A stretch of DNA of 58,659 nt. Source: an uncultured Bacillota bacterium (GTDB lineage: Bacteria > Bacillota > Dethiobacteria > DTU022 > UBA8154). Position 1 is the first letter of the stretch. Each line of letters begins with the position of its first letter. Both the position numbers and the translations under genes were made by a program. The stretch is taken from the NCBI GenBank assembly GCA_937973635.1, contig CALJJZ010000025.1, forward strand, positions 1 through 58,659. The letters are read 5' to 3'. Positions 36,763-45,458 of the stretch are shown piece by piece. The notes beneath the pieces were generated by a model. The model searched no databases. It had not been told where the DNA came from and saw only the letters and a list, made by a program, of their open reading frames with translations.

Positions 36763-37563
36763 CTATCTAAAAAATACATGGTTACCGATAACTTTTGTAA
36801 CCACTTGCTGACGCACCCATTGGTTGCTGGTTTTTTGGGGATTGTAAAAGCCGGTGGCGCCGCCTGAAGGATCCCAACCTCCGAGGGCATCGTAAACAGC
36901 CTGGTAGGCAATGCTGTTGGCAGGCAGATTTATCCTGCCGTCCAAAACAGGCGAGTACTGGTAATAGCCGTAAGCCACCTCATAGATCACGCCGCGCAGC
37001 GTGCTGGGGTAAAGGGGGCTTTTAAGCCTGTTTAAGACAGAAGCGGCAACAGCCACCTGGCCGATATAAGGTTCTCCGGCTGCCTCGGCATGGACAAGAC
37101 GGGCAAACAGATCAATATCCTGCTGCGGATAAATGCTGCGCCCCGCCCGGGAAGCCAACGGCGGAGCAGCAGCAGAAAGGTCCTCCCTGTTCGCTGCCGG
37201 GATTATAACCTTTTGACCCGGATAAATATTATCAGGCGAAAGATGCGGATTAGCAGCAAGGAGGGCCGAAAGCAAAACACCATACTTTTGGGCAATTAAA
37301 AACATCGTCTCTCCCTGAACAACCTTATGCTCCCTGACAGGGATATAAAGAACCTGCCCGGGGTAGATGGTCGTCCCGTTTAACCTGTTAATACCTGTTA
37401 GGGCGGAAACGGTGGTATTATACCTTTGCGAGATCAGCCAGAGGGTATCGCCGGGCACAACCTGGTGGGATACGGCGGTTTGTCCTACTTGCGCAACAGC
37501 CAGAATACAAAATGCTGTTACCAGCGACAGGAGCAAATGGCCCGTTCTCCACTTTTTCAACAT
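36763..37563 (-). CDS. LysM-containing cell wall hydrolase (SleB-type)
   Basis: About 266 residues. A signal peptide (MLKKWRTGHLLLSLVTAFCILAVA) is followed by two LysM modules (VVPGDTLWLISQRYNTTVSAL and VVQGETMFLIAQKYGVLLSAL), a short linker, and a C-terminal hydrolase_2/SleB domain (DLFARLVHAEAAGEPYIGQVAVAASVLNRLK, WDPSGGATGFYNP), with the catalytic Glu in HAEAAGEP. SleB-type enzymes cleave peptidoglycan in germination or cortex remodelling. ATG 37563 follows GGGAGG by about seven bases; the frame is open five codons further. Confidence 0.92.
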   Translation of the reverse strand: MLKKWRTGHLLLSLVTAFCILAVAQVGQTAVSHQVVPGDTLWLISQRYNTTVSALTGINRLNGTTIYPGQVLYIPVREHKVVQGETMFLIAQKYGVLLSALLAANPHLSPDNIYPGQKVIIPAANREDLSAAAPPLASRAGRSIYPQQDIDLFARLVHAEAAGEPYIGQVAVAASVLNRLKSPLYPSTLRGVIYEVAYGYYQYSPVLDGRINLPANSIAYQAVYDALGGWDPSGGATGFYNPQKTSNQWVRQQVVTKVIGNHVFFR

Positions 37564-37809
37564 TATGTAACCTCCCATATTTTTTTGAACAGGAGATAAA
37601 TTCTTTTTGGAGCTCGATCTTAACAGTCTCCGCTTTTCTCCTGTGCAAATAATTTATGTTAACCTATATTTTATAAATAACCATAATTTATGCAACCTTG
37701 TCTATCCGGCCCTATCCTGAATTATCAAGGATGAACTAACATTTTTTTACCTATACATCTTTTTCATCAAAAGTAGATCCTGATGGCATAATATGCTAAA
37801 GTTCTAAAA

Positions 37810-37838
37810 GGACGATATGCCGGACGATATGATATAAT
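37810..37838 (+). promoter_or_regulatory. Promoter with direct repeats upstream of the histidine kinase
   Basis: GGACGATATG occurs twice (37810-37819 and 37822-37831), 12 bases apart, directly before TATAAT at 37833-37838. There is no good -35, so the repeats could bind an activator. The remainder of the 37579-37860 gap shows no gene. Confidence 0.45.
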
Positions 37839-37860
37839 ACTGACAGCATACCAGAGACGG

Positions 37861-39474
37861 ATGGTTATCATGGCAAAAAAGCAGAAACAAAATAAAAATA
37901 AAAACCGGGAGATCGATGAGCTAAACAAGCAGAACAAGCGGCTGGCCATCATAAACCTGGTGGCAAAAAGCATTAACGTGCAGATGAGCTATGAGGATAT
38001 CATTGACCAGCTGGCGGACTTATTGCACCAGGTTATCTCCTATGACCTTTTAAGTTTTTGTCTACTGGAAAACGGCATTCTGGTAATCAAGTCAGGTATC
38101 CCCAAAGACCAGCAGATCCTGGGCGTGGGCACGGTGCTGCACAAAGAAAACTCCGCCCCCTGGCAGGCAATTTTACAGAAGCAGTGTTTCCTGCGCCAGG
38201 ATATCCCCAATGATACCCACCCTTTCAAGGAAGACCCCGACCTCTCGAAAATAGGCATACAATCGGCGATCATGGCTCCTATGCTGGTAAACAACGAAGC
38301 CATCGGCACGTTGAACCTGGGGAGCAAGCAGGCCTTTGCCTATACGGAGCAGGATTTTCTCTTCGTGCAGCAGCTAGCAGACCAGCTTGCCGTCTGCATC
38401 CAAAACATGCACCTTTACGCCGAAGTCTACCAGGGAAAGAAAGAATGGGAAGAAACCTTCAAAGCCGTCCAGGATCAGATCTACCTGCTGGACCGGGAGA
38501 GAATAGTTCTGCGGGTAAACAACGCAGGGGAGGGGAAAAACGCCGCCGAACTTACGGGGAAAAGCTGCCGGGAAACCTTTTCCTTCTGCGACGCCCGTTG
38601 CAGCTCCTGCCTGATCGCCGCGTCTTACCAGACGGGAGAAAGCGCCTCGCAGGAGGTCTCCCTGGCCGACCAGGGGAAAATATATAACATCTTCACCTAC
38701 CCCGTCTTTAATGAAATGGCAGAACTCTACAGCATGGTGGTTTACATCAAAGACGTAACAGCAAAACGCAAGCTGGAGACACAGCTTTTCCAATCGGCCA
38801 AACTGGCCGCCGTAGGGGAGATGGCGGCAGGCGTCGCCCATGAGCTGAACAGCCCTCTTACAGCAGTAATCGGCAATGCGGGCCTGCTGCTGCGCAAAAC
38901 CGGCGCCGACGATATGGCCCACAAAATGCTCCAGGATATCCAGAACTGCGGCATCCGCTGCAAAAAGATTATCGAAAATCTCCTTACTTTTGCCCGTCAG
39001 GACAGCTACGCCTTTGCTCCCGTACAGCTAAACCAGGTTGTGGAAAACAGCCTGGCCCTTATTGCCTATCAAATTGCCAAAAACAATATTATCATTGAAA
39101 AAAATTATGCCCGTAACCTGCCGCCCGTTCCCGGCAGCGAACAGCAGCTGGAGCAAATTGTCATCAACCTGCTGCTCAATGCCCGGGATGCCCTTGATGA
39201 AAAACCAGGCGGTAAAATTACCATCTCTACCAGGATAGAAGATTATGAAGGCAAACCCGCCCTCTGCATGGAGGTGGCCGACACGGGAAAAGGCATCGCC
39301 AAGCAGGATCTGGAGCAGATCTTCAACCCCTTCTTTACCACAAAGGGAAGCAGCAAAGGTACTGGGTTGGGTCTGCCTGTCAGCCTGGGCATCGCCCAAT
39401 CCCACGGCGGTACGATCAAAGCCTGGAGCGAAGCGGGGAAAGGCAGCTGTTTTAAACTGATTCTGCCCCTTTAA
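37861..39474 (+). CDS. Sensor histidine kinase (GAF-PAS-HisKA-HATPase)
   Basis: A 537-residue cytoplasmic kinase without transmembrane segments. Order: a basic coiled start, a GAF domain (about 30-190), a PAS domain (about 195-300) with a cysteine group C243, C247, C250 (FCDARCSSC) that could bind a cofactor, the H-box with H327 (AAGVAHELNSPL), then the ATPase domain: INLLLNARDALDE, VADTGKGIA and GTGLGLPVSLGIAQSHGG. It should phosphorylate the sigma-54 activator encoded next. Its start may be ATG 37861 or 37870; neither has a strong site. Confidence 0.92.
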   Translation: MVIMAKKQKQNKNKNREIDELNKQNKRLAIINLVAKSINVQMSYEDIIDQLADLLHQVISYDLLSFCLLENGILVIKSGIPKDQQILGVGTVLHKENSAPWQAILQKQCFLRQDIPNDTHPFKEDPDLSKIGIQSAIMAPMLVNNEAIGTLNLGSKQAFAYTEQDFLFVQQLADQLAVCIQNMHLYAEVYQGKKEWEETFKAVQDQIYLLDRERIVLRVNNAGEGKNAAELTGKSCRETFSFCDARCSSCLIAASYQTGESASQEVSLADQGKIYNIFTYPVFNEMAELYSMVVYIKDVTAKRKLETQLFQSAKLAAVGEMAAGVAHELNSPLTAVIGNAGLLLRKTGADDMAHKMLQDIQNCGIRCKKIIENLLTFARQDSYAFAPVQLNQVVENSLALIAYQIAKNNIIIEKNYARNLPPVPGSEQQLEQIVINLLLNARDALDEKPGGKITISTRIEDYEGKPALCMEVADTGKGIAKQDLEQIFNPFFTTKGSSKGTGLGLPVSLGIAQSHGGTIKAWSEAGKGSCFKLILPL

Positions 39475-39511
39475 GGTTAAGGATTGAAAATGCCGACCCG
39501 GAGGAATGCCC

Positions 39512-40963
39512 ATGTTTAAACCGGAGATCCTGGTCATTGACGACGAACAAGAGGTCTGCAACTTTTTCCGTTATCTGCTGGAAGGGGAAAAAGGTTATGC
39601 CGTAACTGCGGCAGTAACGGGAAAAGAAGCCCAAAAATGGCTTGGGCAAAAAAAATTTCACCTTGCCCTCGTGGATCTGAAGCTGCCCGATGCAGACGGC
39701 ATCACTTTGCTGAAAGAGATTAAAAAAGAACAACCCGATTGCCAGGTAATCATCATTACAGGTTACAGCACCCTCAAATCGGCAGTGGAAGCAATCCGGC
39801 TGGGGGCCTTCGACTACCTGGAAAAACCCTTTCCCGTACTGGAAGAACTGGAGCAGGTCATTGCACAGGCCCTGGCCTGCCATAAAGCTGAGCTGCCTCC
39901 CGGCAGAGACGCAGAGCTGGAGCAGCTGGCCCGGCAGTTTGGCATTATCCTGAGCAGTGCCAGCCCGCTTTGGCATATCCTGGCGATCTGCCGCAAGATC
40001 GGGCCCAAGCATATAAACGTGCTTATCCAGGGAGAAACGGGTACAGGCAAGGAGCTGCTGGCACGCTTTCTGCATTTCTGCAGCGCCCGGGAAGAAAAGC
40101 CTTTTTTTACAGTCAACTGCGGCACACTTACGGAAACGCTGCTGGAAAGCGAGCTCTTTGGCCACGAAAAAGGAGCATTTACCGGAGCAGCGGGTCTGCG
40201 CCGCGGCATCTTTGAGCTTGCCGACGGAGGCACTCTTTTCCTCGACGAAATCGGTGAGGCAAGCCCCGCCATTCAAGTCAAGCTCCTGCGCATTCTGGAA
40301 ACAGGCGAATTCATGCGTGTGGGCGGCGAGAACATACATAAGACCAACACGCGCATCCTGGCAGCCACTAATAAAGATTTAAGCCGTGCCGTGCAGGAGG
40401 GCAGCTTCCGCGAAGACCTCTTTTACCGCCTGGATGTCGTTACCTTGCGCCTTCCGCCGCTGCGTGAGCGCCCCGCCGATATCCCCCTGCTTCTTGACCA
40501 CTTTGTTGCCAGAAACAGGGGAGAAAAGGAGCCAAAAGTCAGTTTCAGCCCGCTGGCGCTGGAACTGCTAAAAGCTTATCACTGGCCGGGCAATGTAAGG
40601 GAGCTGGCCAACGTGGTCACCAGGGCTGTAGCTCTGTGCAGCGGCGATCTCATTGGAGTAGAGCTGCTTCCTGAAAGAATAACGGGCCTGCCCGCCCATC
40701 TGGCTGAAAGCAAACCGCCGGAGAAACTGGAGCTGCCGACCCTTTTACGCTGGTGGGGGGATCTCCTGCCCCCTTTGCTGCAAGACAGGCCTGGACTTAA
40801 CCTGGCAGAGCTGCAGCAGGCCCTCAGAGAGACAGAAATCCGGATTTTACGCCGTTTGATTAAAACCGCGCGGGGGAAAAACGGATTTAGCACCGAGAAG
40901 GACCTTGCCGCCGCCCTTGGTGTCTCGGTACGCACGCTGCGTTACCTGGAGCATGGAAAATAG
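39512..40963 (+). CDS. Sigma-54-dependent response regulator (NtrC family)
   Basis: About 483 residues. A receiver domain with phosphoacceptor D55 ([12 protein letters not shown]) is followed by an AAA+ domain with Walker A GETGTGKE and the sigma-54 contact loop GAFTGA ([11 protein letters not shown]), and a C-terminal DNA-binding domain whose last helices ([20 protein letters not shown]) resemble a Fis-type HTH. ATG 39512 is chosen because GGAGG lies about seven bases upstream; another ATG is six bases earlier. Target: most likely the molybdenum hydroxylase operon downstream. Confidence 0.94.
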   Translation: MFKPEILVIDDEQEVCNFFRYLLEGEKGYAVTAAVTGKEAQKWLGQKKFHLALVDLKLPDADGITLLKEIKKEQPDCQVIIITGYSTLKSAVEAIRLGAFDYLEKPFPVLEELEQVIAQALACHKAELPPGRDAELEQLARQFGIILSSASPLWHILAICRKIGPKHINVLIQGETGTGKELLARFLHFCSAREEKPFFTVNCGTLTETLLESELFGHEKGAFTGAAGLRRGIFELADGGTLFLDEIGEASPAIQVKLLRILETGEFMRVGGENIHKTNTRILAATNKDLSRAVQEGSFREDLFYRLDVVTLRLPPLRERPADIPLLLDHFVARNRGEKEPKVSFSPLALELLKAYHWPGNVRELANVVTRAVALCSGDLIGVELLPERITGLPAHLAESKPPEKLELPTLLRWWGDLLPPLLQDRPGLNLAELQQALRETEIRILRRLIKTARGKNGFSTEKDLAAALGVSVRTLRYLEHGK

Positions 40964-41006
40964 CTGCTCCCACCGGCAGCGGCAGTTTACAAAATTTCGG
41001 CACCAG

Positions 41007-41051
41007 AGAAGGTTCCTTGACAAAAAATTGTCAGGGAACCTTCTATTTTTT
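41007..41051 (+). terminator. Strong terminator after the response regulator
   Basis: A long stem: 10 bp (41007-41016 and 41035-41044) extended inward by TTGACA/TGTCAG, then ATTTTTT at 41045-41051. It separates the regulators from the hydroxylase operon, so the latter needs its own promoter. Confidence 0.92.
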
Positions 41052-41079
41052 GTATCTATACCTGTCCTTGCCACGGCAT

Positions 41080-41121
41080 CTGCAGGGGCTTCTGCCGATT
41101 TTTTAAAAAACTGCAGGAGCT
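41080..41121 (+). repeat. Direct repeat CTGCAGGRGCT at the sigma-54 promoter
   Basis: CTGCAGGGGCT (41080-41090) and CTGCAGGAGCT (41111-41121) are 31 bases apart, about three helical turns. The first lies inside an inverted repeat CGGCA/TGCCG. They could bind the sigma-54 activator, although the second touches the -24 element. Confidence 0.35.
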
Positions 41122-41136
41122 GGCATGGAGATTGCA
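41121..41136 (+). promoter_or_regulatory. Sigma-54 (-24/-12) promoter of the molybdenum hydroxylase operon
   Basis: TGGCATGGAGATTGCA matches TGGCAC-N5-TTGCA with the exact GG-to-GC spacing of ten bases. About 70 bases upstream of the operon start and directly downstream of a sigma-54 activator gene, which makes the assignment strong. Confidence 0.85.
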
Positions 41137-41206
41137 GTTGAAGTAATGCTGGCGGGGAAAAACAATGATCTTCAAACATGGAAAATTCAAAGAAGGAGGT
41201 TGTAAA

Positions 41207-42079
41207 ATGCTGAAAGATTACCTGTTACCCGCATCTGTCGATGAGGCCTTACAGCACCTGCAGGCGTATTCCGGTAAAGCGGCCATTATTGCCGGCGGTA
41301 CCGACATCATGGTAAATATGGCCGAAAAAAAGATCAGCCCTGAGGCCCTGATCGATATCAGCCGCATCGGGGGATTTAAGCAGATCGAAGAAGATGGGGA
41401 GTTTATTAAAGTGGGAGCCGGGGTAACCCACACACAGGCGGCGAGATCGCCCCTACTTAAAGAAAAGGCCCCCGTACTCGCCCAGGCCTGCCGGGAGGTC
41501 GGTTCCCTGCAGATCCGCAATATGGGTACTCTGGTAGGAAATATTGTCAGCGCCCAGCCCGCTGCCGATGCGGCGGTGGCCCTGGTAGCCCTGGGAGCCG
41601 TAGCCGAGATCGCGGACCTGCAGGGCAAGCGGGAAGAGTCCGTAGAGGAGCTTTACGCCGGGATCGGCGCTTGCAAGGTGGATTGCCGCAGCCAGCTGGT
41701 TACAGCCCTGCGTTTTAAAGCTCTGGGGCTAAATCAGGGTTCGGCTTTCAAACGGCTGGCCAAACGCAAGGCCCTGGCCCTGCCCATGTTAAACGTTGCC
41801 GTAGTCCTTTCTTTAAAAGAAGGCGCCTTTGAATGGGTGCGTATTGTCATGGCTCCTGTCGGTCCCGGCCCGGTACGGGCCGCTACCAGTGAAAGCATTC
41901 TGATCGGCGCTCCTGTAAGCCATGAGGTTATAGAAAAAGCAGCCGCCGCAGCCAGGGAGCAGGCGGCGCCCCGGGACAGCGCCCTGCGCGGCTCTGCGGC
42001 GTACCGCCGTGATGTGCTCAAAGTCCTGGTCAGACGTGCCCTGGAGGATGCAGTCTCCCAGGCAGGCGGGAGCTTATAA
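41207..42079 (+). CDS. Molybdenum hydroxylase FAD-binding subunit (XdhB/CoxM-like)
   Basis: About 290 residues with the FAD motifs AAIIAGGTDIMVNMAEK and GSLQIRNMGTLVGNIVSAQPAADAAVAL and the C-terminal RRDVLKVLVRRALEDA. ATG 41207 follows AGAAGGAGG by seven bases; the frame is open upstream without such a site. It carries electrons from the Fe-S subunit to an acceptor. First gene of a three-gene operon in the order FAD, Fe-S, Mo. Confidence 0.93.
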   Translation: MLKDYLLPASVDEALQHLQAYSGKAAIIAGGTDIMVNMAEKKISPEALIDISRIGGFKQIEEDGEFIKVGAGVTHTQAARSPLLKEKAPVLAQACREVGSLQIRNMGTLVGNIVSAQPAADAAVALVALGAVAEIADLQGKREESVEELYAGIGACKVDCRSQLVTALRFKALGLNQGSAFKRLAKRKALALPMLNVAVVLSLKEGAFEWVRIVMAPVGPGPVRAATSESILIGAPVSHEVIEKAAAAAREQAAPRDSALRGSAAYRRDVLKVLVRRALEDAVSQAGGSL

Positions 42080-42102
42080 ATAAGCAAAGGAGGTTTAAGC
42101 AA

Positions 42103-42579
42103 ATGCATAAGCTAAGTGTGGCTTTTCAGTTAAACAATAAAAGCGTATCTTTGAGCGTCGACCCCAATGACACCCTTTTAGACGTCTTGCGCAACCAGCT
42201 GAATCTAACAGGGACAAAAAAAGGCTGCGGCAAGGGCGAATGCGGCGCCTGCACAGTCATCCTTGACGGAGAAGCAGTTAATGCCTGCCTCGTCCCCATC
42301 ATGAAAGTGATGGGCTGCAGCGTGCAGACAATCGAAGGCATCGGTGATGCAGAACATCTCCACCCTCTGCAGGAAGCATTTATCGACAAAGGAGCCATCC
42401 AGTGCGGTTATTGCACGCCGGGCATGATTATGTCCTCCAAGGCCCTGCTGGACAAAAACAAGACGCCTAACCAGGCGGAGATCAGGGAAGCTATCGCCGG
42501 CAACATCTGCCGCTGCACCGGCTATGTAAAAATTGAGGAAGCAGTTCAGGCAGCTGCAGAAAAGATGAGGGAACGTTAA
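42103..42579 (+). CDS. Molybdenum hydroxylase 2Fe-2S subunit (XdhC/CoxS-like)
   Basis: 158 residues with two 2Fe-2S clusters: plant-ferredoxin type in GCGKGECGACTVILDGEAVNAC, split here as GCGKGECGACTV and NACLVP, and the helical cluster with CGYCTPGMIM and CRCTGYV. It transfers electrons from the Mo centre to FAD. AAAGGAGG precedes the ATG. Confidence 0.96.
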   Translation: MHKLSVAFQLNNKSVSLSVDPNDTLLDVLRNQLNLTGTKKGCGKGECGACTVILDGEAVNACLVPIMKVMGCSVQTIEGIGDAEHLHPLQEAFIDKGAIQCGYCTPGMIMSSKALLDKNKTPNQAEIREAIAGNICRCTGYVKIEEAVQAAAEKMRER

Positions 42580-42612
42580 GACCAATAAATTAATAAAGGA
42601 GGGATCATCCCC

Positions 42613-44901
42613 ATGAAGGAATATCAAGTTGTGGGTAAAAGTGTACGGCGCCTGGATGCCCTGGAAAAAGCCACCGGCATGGGAACCTTCACCACAGACC
42701 TCGTCCTGCCGGGCATGTTGTATGCAAAGGTGCTGCGCAGCCCCCATGCCCATGCCCGCATTGTCAGGATCGATACAAGCCGGGCCGAACAGCTTCCCGG
42801 CGTGGAAGCGGTGGCCTGTTTTAAAAATACGACCCGTAAAAGATTTAACCACTCCGCAACCATGACCTTTACCGTGCCCCCCATGGAGGCTGTGCTGGAC
42901 GAATGCATCTATGACGACGTGGTACGCTATGTAGGCGACGAAGTAGCCGCCGTTGCGGCGGTAAGTGAGCGCATAGCCGAAGAGGCCCTGGCCCTGATCG
43001 ACGTGGAGTATGAGCTTCTGCCCGCCGTCTTTGACCCCGTAAAAGCCATGGAACCCAATGCCCCCGATATTCACACCAGGAAGGCCGGTTGCTTCCTCTG
43101 CGGCAAAAATATTCCGGGAGAGAAAATTCACCTGGCCCTGGGCAATGTGGAAGAAGGCTTTAAAGAAAGCGATGTAATTATTGAAGAAACTTTCTATTTG
43201 CCCGTACAGAAACAGGCCCAGCTGGAAACACAGGCTGCCCTGGCAACGGTTTCCCATAACGGAGACATTACCGTCTGGAGCACCACTCAGACCCCCCACC
43301 CTACGCGGCAGATTTTATCCCATATCTTTGAAATATCCCAGAGCAAAATCAGAGTCCTTAACCCGCCTTATATCGGCGGAGGTTTTGGTGTGCGTATCGG
43401 TCTGAGCGCCAAGGCCGAGCCCATTGCCGTGGACTTGGCGATGAAAACAAAGAAGCCTGTGAAGATCGTCTACGACCGCAAAGAAGACTTTACCTCCACC
43501 GATACCCGCCATTCAGGCATCGTTACAGTAAAACTGGGCGCCAAAAAAGACGGCACTTTCCAGGCGCTGCAGCTCAAAGGGCTGCTCAACACAGGGGCAT
43601 ATTGCAGTTTCGGTGCCGAGACTATCGGCGTCTTAGGGGCAATGGGCCTTTCCGTTTACCGGGCGCCGCACATGCTTTATACCGGCAACAGCGTCTATAC
43701 CAATATCACGCCTGCCGGGGCTTTCAGGGGTTTTGGCAATCCCCAGGCCATGTTTGCCATCGAGAGTGTGGTGGATATGATGGCGGAGCAGCTGGGAATG
43801 GACGCCAAGGAGCTGCGCCTGAAAAATATTATTAAACCGGGGGATCCGTGGATCCTTCCTTACAGCTGCCAGAGCACCGGGCTCACCGAGTGCATTGAGA
43901 AAGGAGCAAAGGAAATCGGCTGGGAGCGCAGAGGCAAGCTGAATAAACCGGGTGACAGGTTACGCCGGGGGATTGGCATGGCCGTGGGCACCCACGTCAG
44001 CGACGCCTGGCCCTTCTGCGGCGATTTTTCCAATGCCTATGTAACCATCCAGGCCGACGGTTCCGTGCATGTGGCCAGCGGTGTTCCCGACATGGGCACA
44101 GGCACACGTACCACCCTGGGGCAATTTGCCGCCGAAGTTATCGGCGTGGGCATGGAGCATATCTCCGTCACCATAGCCGATACCCAGTCCACACCTTTTG
44201 ATATCGGCAGCCACGCCAGCCGCACCTGCTATGTGGCCGGCCAGGCAGTGATGCAAGCAGCAGCGGAGGCCCGCAGCTATGCCCTGACTTATGCGGCAAA
44301 GATGCTCAACGAGCCCCTGGAAAACCTCACCATCCAGAACGCCGCTGTTTACTGCCGGGGAGAGAGGAAACTAACGCTGGCCGAAGTGGCCCGCCATGCT
44401 CACCTGCACAACGAGCAGTTTATCGGCGTAGGCAAAGTAATCCCGCAAAATGCCCCGCCCTGGCTCGCCCATTTCGCCGAAGTTGAAGTCGATACGGAGA
44501 CAGGCCAGGTGAGGCTGCTCAAACTGGTGGCCGCCCACGACGTGGGCAAAGCAATCAACCCCGTCATCGTGGAAGGGCAGCTGCAGGGCGGCGTGGTTCA
44601 GGGCATGGGCTACGCCCTCAGCGAAGAAGTCCTCTTCGACCGTGACGGCAGATCCCAGCATGACGCTTACCACAAATACATGCTGCTCACCGCAGAAGAT
44701 ATGCCGGAGATCAAGGCAATCATTGTAGAAGCAGAAGATCCCACCGGCCCCTGCGGTGCCAAAGGGGTTGGCGAAACGGGGCAGGTAGCTACAGCACCGG
44801 CCATTGCCAACGCCATTTATGATGCTGTAGGCGTGCGCCTGAAACAACTGCCCATGACAGAGGAACGGGTCTTTCAGGCGCTGCAAAATCAATTAAATTA
44901 A
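42613..44901 (+). CDS. Molybdenum hydroxylase catalytic subunit (XdhA/CoxL-like)
   Basis: 762 residues. Visible are KATGMGTFTTDLVLPGML, LRSPHAHARIV, YVGDEVAAVAA, GGGFGVRIG, GAFRGFGNPQAMFAIES (xanthine dehydrogenase-type, with the arginine that orients the substrate), and CGAKGVGETG with the catalytic glutamate. The CO dehydrogenase active loop (AYRCSFR) is absent, so this is not CoxL. The substrate could be a purine, nicotinate, an aldehyde or an aromatic; the sequence does not decide. No cofactor-insertion gene is adjacent. Confidence 0.93.
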   Translation: MKEYQVVGKSVRRLDALEKATGMGTFTTDLVLPGMLYAKVLRSPHAHARIVRIDTSRAEQLPGVEAVACFKNTTRKRFNHSATMTFTVPPMEAVLDECIYDDVVRYVGDEVAAVAAVSERIAEEALALIDVEYELLPAVFDPVKAMEPNAPDIHTRKAGCFLCGKNIPGEKIHLALGNVEEGFKESDVIIEETFYLPVQKQAQLETQAALATVSHNGDITVWSTTQTPHPTRQILSHIFEISQSKIRVLNPPYIGGGFGVRIGLSAKAEPIAVDLAMKTKKPVKIVYDRKEDFTSTDTRHSGIVTVKLGAKKDGTFQALQLKGLLNTGAYCSFGAETIGVLGAMGLSVYRAPHMLYTGNSVYTNITPAGAFRGFGNPQAMFAIESVVDMMAEQLGMDAKELRLKNIIKPGDPWILPYSCQSTGLTECIEKGAKEIGWERRGKLNKPGDRLRRGIGMAVGTHVSDAWPFCGDFSNAYVTIQADGSVHVASGVPDMGTGTRTTLGQFAAEVIGVGMEHISVTIADTQSTPFDIGSHASRTCYVAGQAVMQAAAEARSYALTYAAKMLNEPLENLTIQNAAVYCRGERKLTLAEVARHAHLHNEQFIGVGKVIPQNAPPWLAHFAEVEVDTETGQVRLLKLVAAHDVGKAINPVIVEGQLQGGVVQGMGYALSEEVLFDRDGRSQHDAYHKYMLLTAEDMPEIKAIIVEAEDPTGPCGAKGVGETGQVATAPAIANAIYDAVGVRLKQLPMTEERVFQALQNQLN

Positions 44902-44929
44902 ATAATAAACACAATAAACACATCTATAA

Positions 44930-44980
44930 AAACGGGGAAGGCTGCATAATTTGCCGTCAGGACTTCCCCGTTTAAATTTG
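44930..44980 (+). terminator. Terminator after the hydroxylase operon
   Basis: An 11-bp stem (44930-44940 and 44963-44973) followed by AAATTTG; the opposite strand has TTTT, so it may work in both directions. Confidence 0.7.
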
Positions 44981-45021
44981 TGGAAAAGTTTAATTTTGCA
45001 ACACTGCCAGTGATAACTGCA

Positions 45022-45049
45022 AAGGTGACAGACTGCTGCCTGTCACCTT
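45022..45049 (-). terminator. Hairpin downstream of the tRNA operon
   Basis: A perfect 10-bp stem (45022-45031 and 45040-45049) with an eight-base loop lies six bases after the CCA end of tRNA-Val. It lacks a U-tract; probably a 3' processing or termination structure. Confidence 0.5.
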
Positions 45050-45054
45050 CTGAC

Positions 45055-45129
45055 TGGTGGGCGAAGACGGATTTGAACCGCCGACCCCCTGCTTGTAAGG
45101 CAGGTGCTCCCCCGCTGAGCTATTCGCCC
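45055..45129 (-). tRNA. tRNA-Val (anticodon TAC)
   Basis: Cloverleaf on the minus strand with acceptor GGGCGAA/TTCGCCC, D-loop AGCTCAGCGGG, anticodon stem CTGCC/GGCAG-type around CTTACAA, T-loop GGTTCAAATCC and encoded CCA. Last gene of a four-tRNA unit. Confidence 0.97.
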
Positions 45130-45139
45130 AAAAATAAAT

Positions 45140-45215
45140 TGGTGACCCCTAGGGGATTCGAACCCCTGCTGCCAGCTTGAAAGGCTGGTGTCCTAACCGA
45201 TTAGACGAAGGGGCC
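45140..45215 (-). tRNA. tRNA-Glu (anticodon TTC)
   Basis: Acceptor GGCCCCT pairs with AGGGGTC (one G-U); anticodon loop CTTTCAA between CCAGC and GCTGG; T-loop GGTTCGAATCC; encoded CCA. Confidence 0.97.
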
Positions 45216-45222
45216 ATATCTC

Positions 45223-45297
45223 TGGTGGGCCCACTAGGATTCGAACCTAGAACCGACCGGTTATGAGCCGGGAGCTCTGCCGTTGAGCTATGGGCCC
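45223..45297 (-). tRNA. tRNA-Met (anticodon CAT; possibly tRNA-Ile2)
   Basis: Acceptor GGGCCCA/TGGGCCC, anticodon loop CTCATAA, T-loop GGTTCGAATCC and encoded CCA. It lacks initiator features. A CAT anticodon can also belong to lysidine-modified tRNA-Ile2, which sequence reading alone does not exclude. Confidence 0.93.
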
Positions 45298-45305
45298 AGA
45301 TAAAA

Positions 45306-45380
45306 TGGCTCCCCAGGCAGGATTCGAACCTGCAACCTACCGGTTAACAGCCGGTTGCTCTACCGTTGAGCTACTGAGGA
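45306..45380 (-). tRNA. tRNA-Asn (anticodon GTT)
   Basis: Acceptor TCCTCAG/CTGGGGA, anticodon loop CTGTTAA between CCGG and CCGG, T-loop GGTTCGAATCC, discriminator G and encoded CCA. First gene of the tRNA unit. Confidence 0.97.
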
Positions 45381-45405
45381 AGGCCAGCAAAATACGGCAA
45401 TTCAT

Positions 45406-45434
45406 ATTATAACGGAACGGACTGCCGTAGTCAA
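45406..45434 (-). promoter_or_regulatory. Strong promoter of the tRNA operon
   Basis: Minus-strand TTGACT (45434-45429), 17 bases, TATAAT (45411-45406), 26 bases before tRNA-Asn: almost perfect consensus. Confidence 0.9.
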
Positions 45435-45458
45435 GGTCTTCAGGCAGATAATCTTTTC

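Noticed and set aside
39452-40339. 295-codon minus-strand frame
   Set aside because: Antisense to the clearly identified sigma-54 activator.
42205-43299. 364-codon frame on the minus strand
   Set aside because: Antisense to the Fe-S and Mo subunits of the hydroxylase; composition is that of a shadow frame (Gly, His, Phe rich).
42613-44901. Aerobic CO dehydrogenase large subunit (CoxL)
   Set aside because: The CoxL loop AYRCSFR is absent; the GAFRGFG region is xanthine dehydrogenase-like, despite the FAD/Fe-S/Mo gene order of cox clusters.
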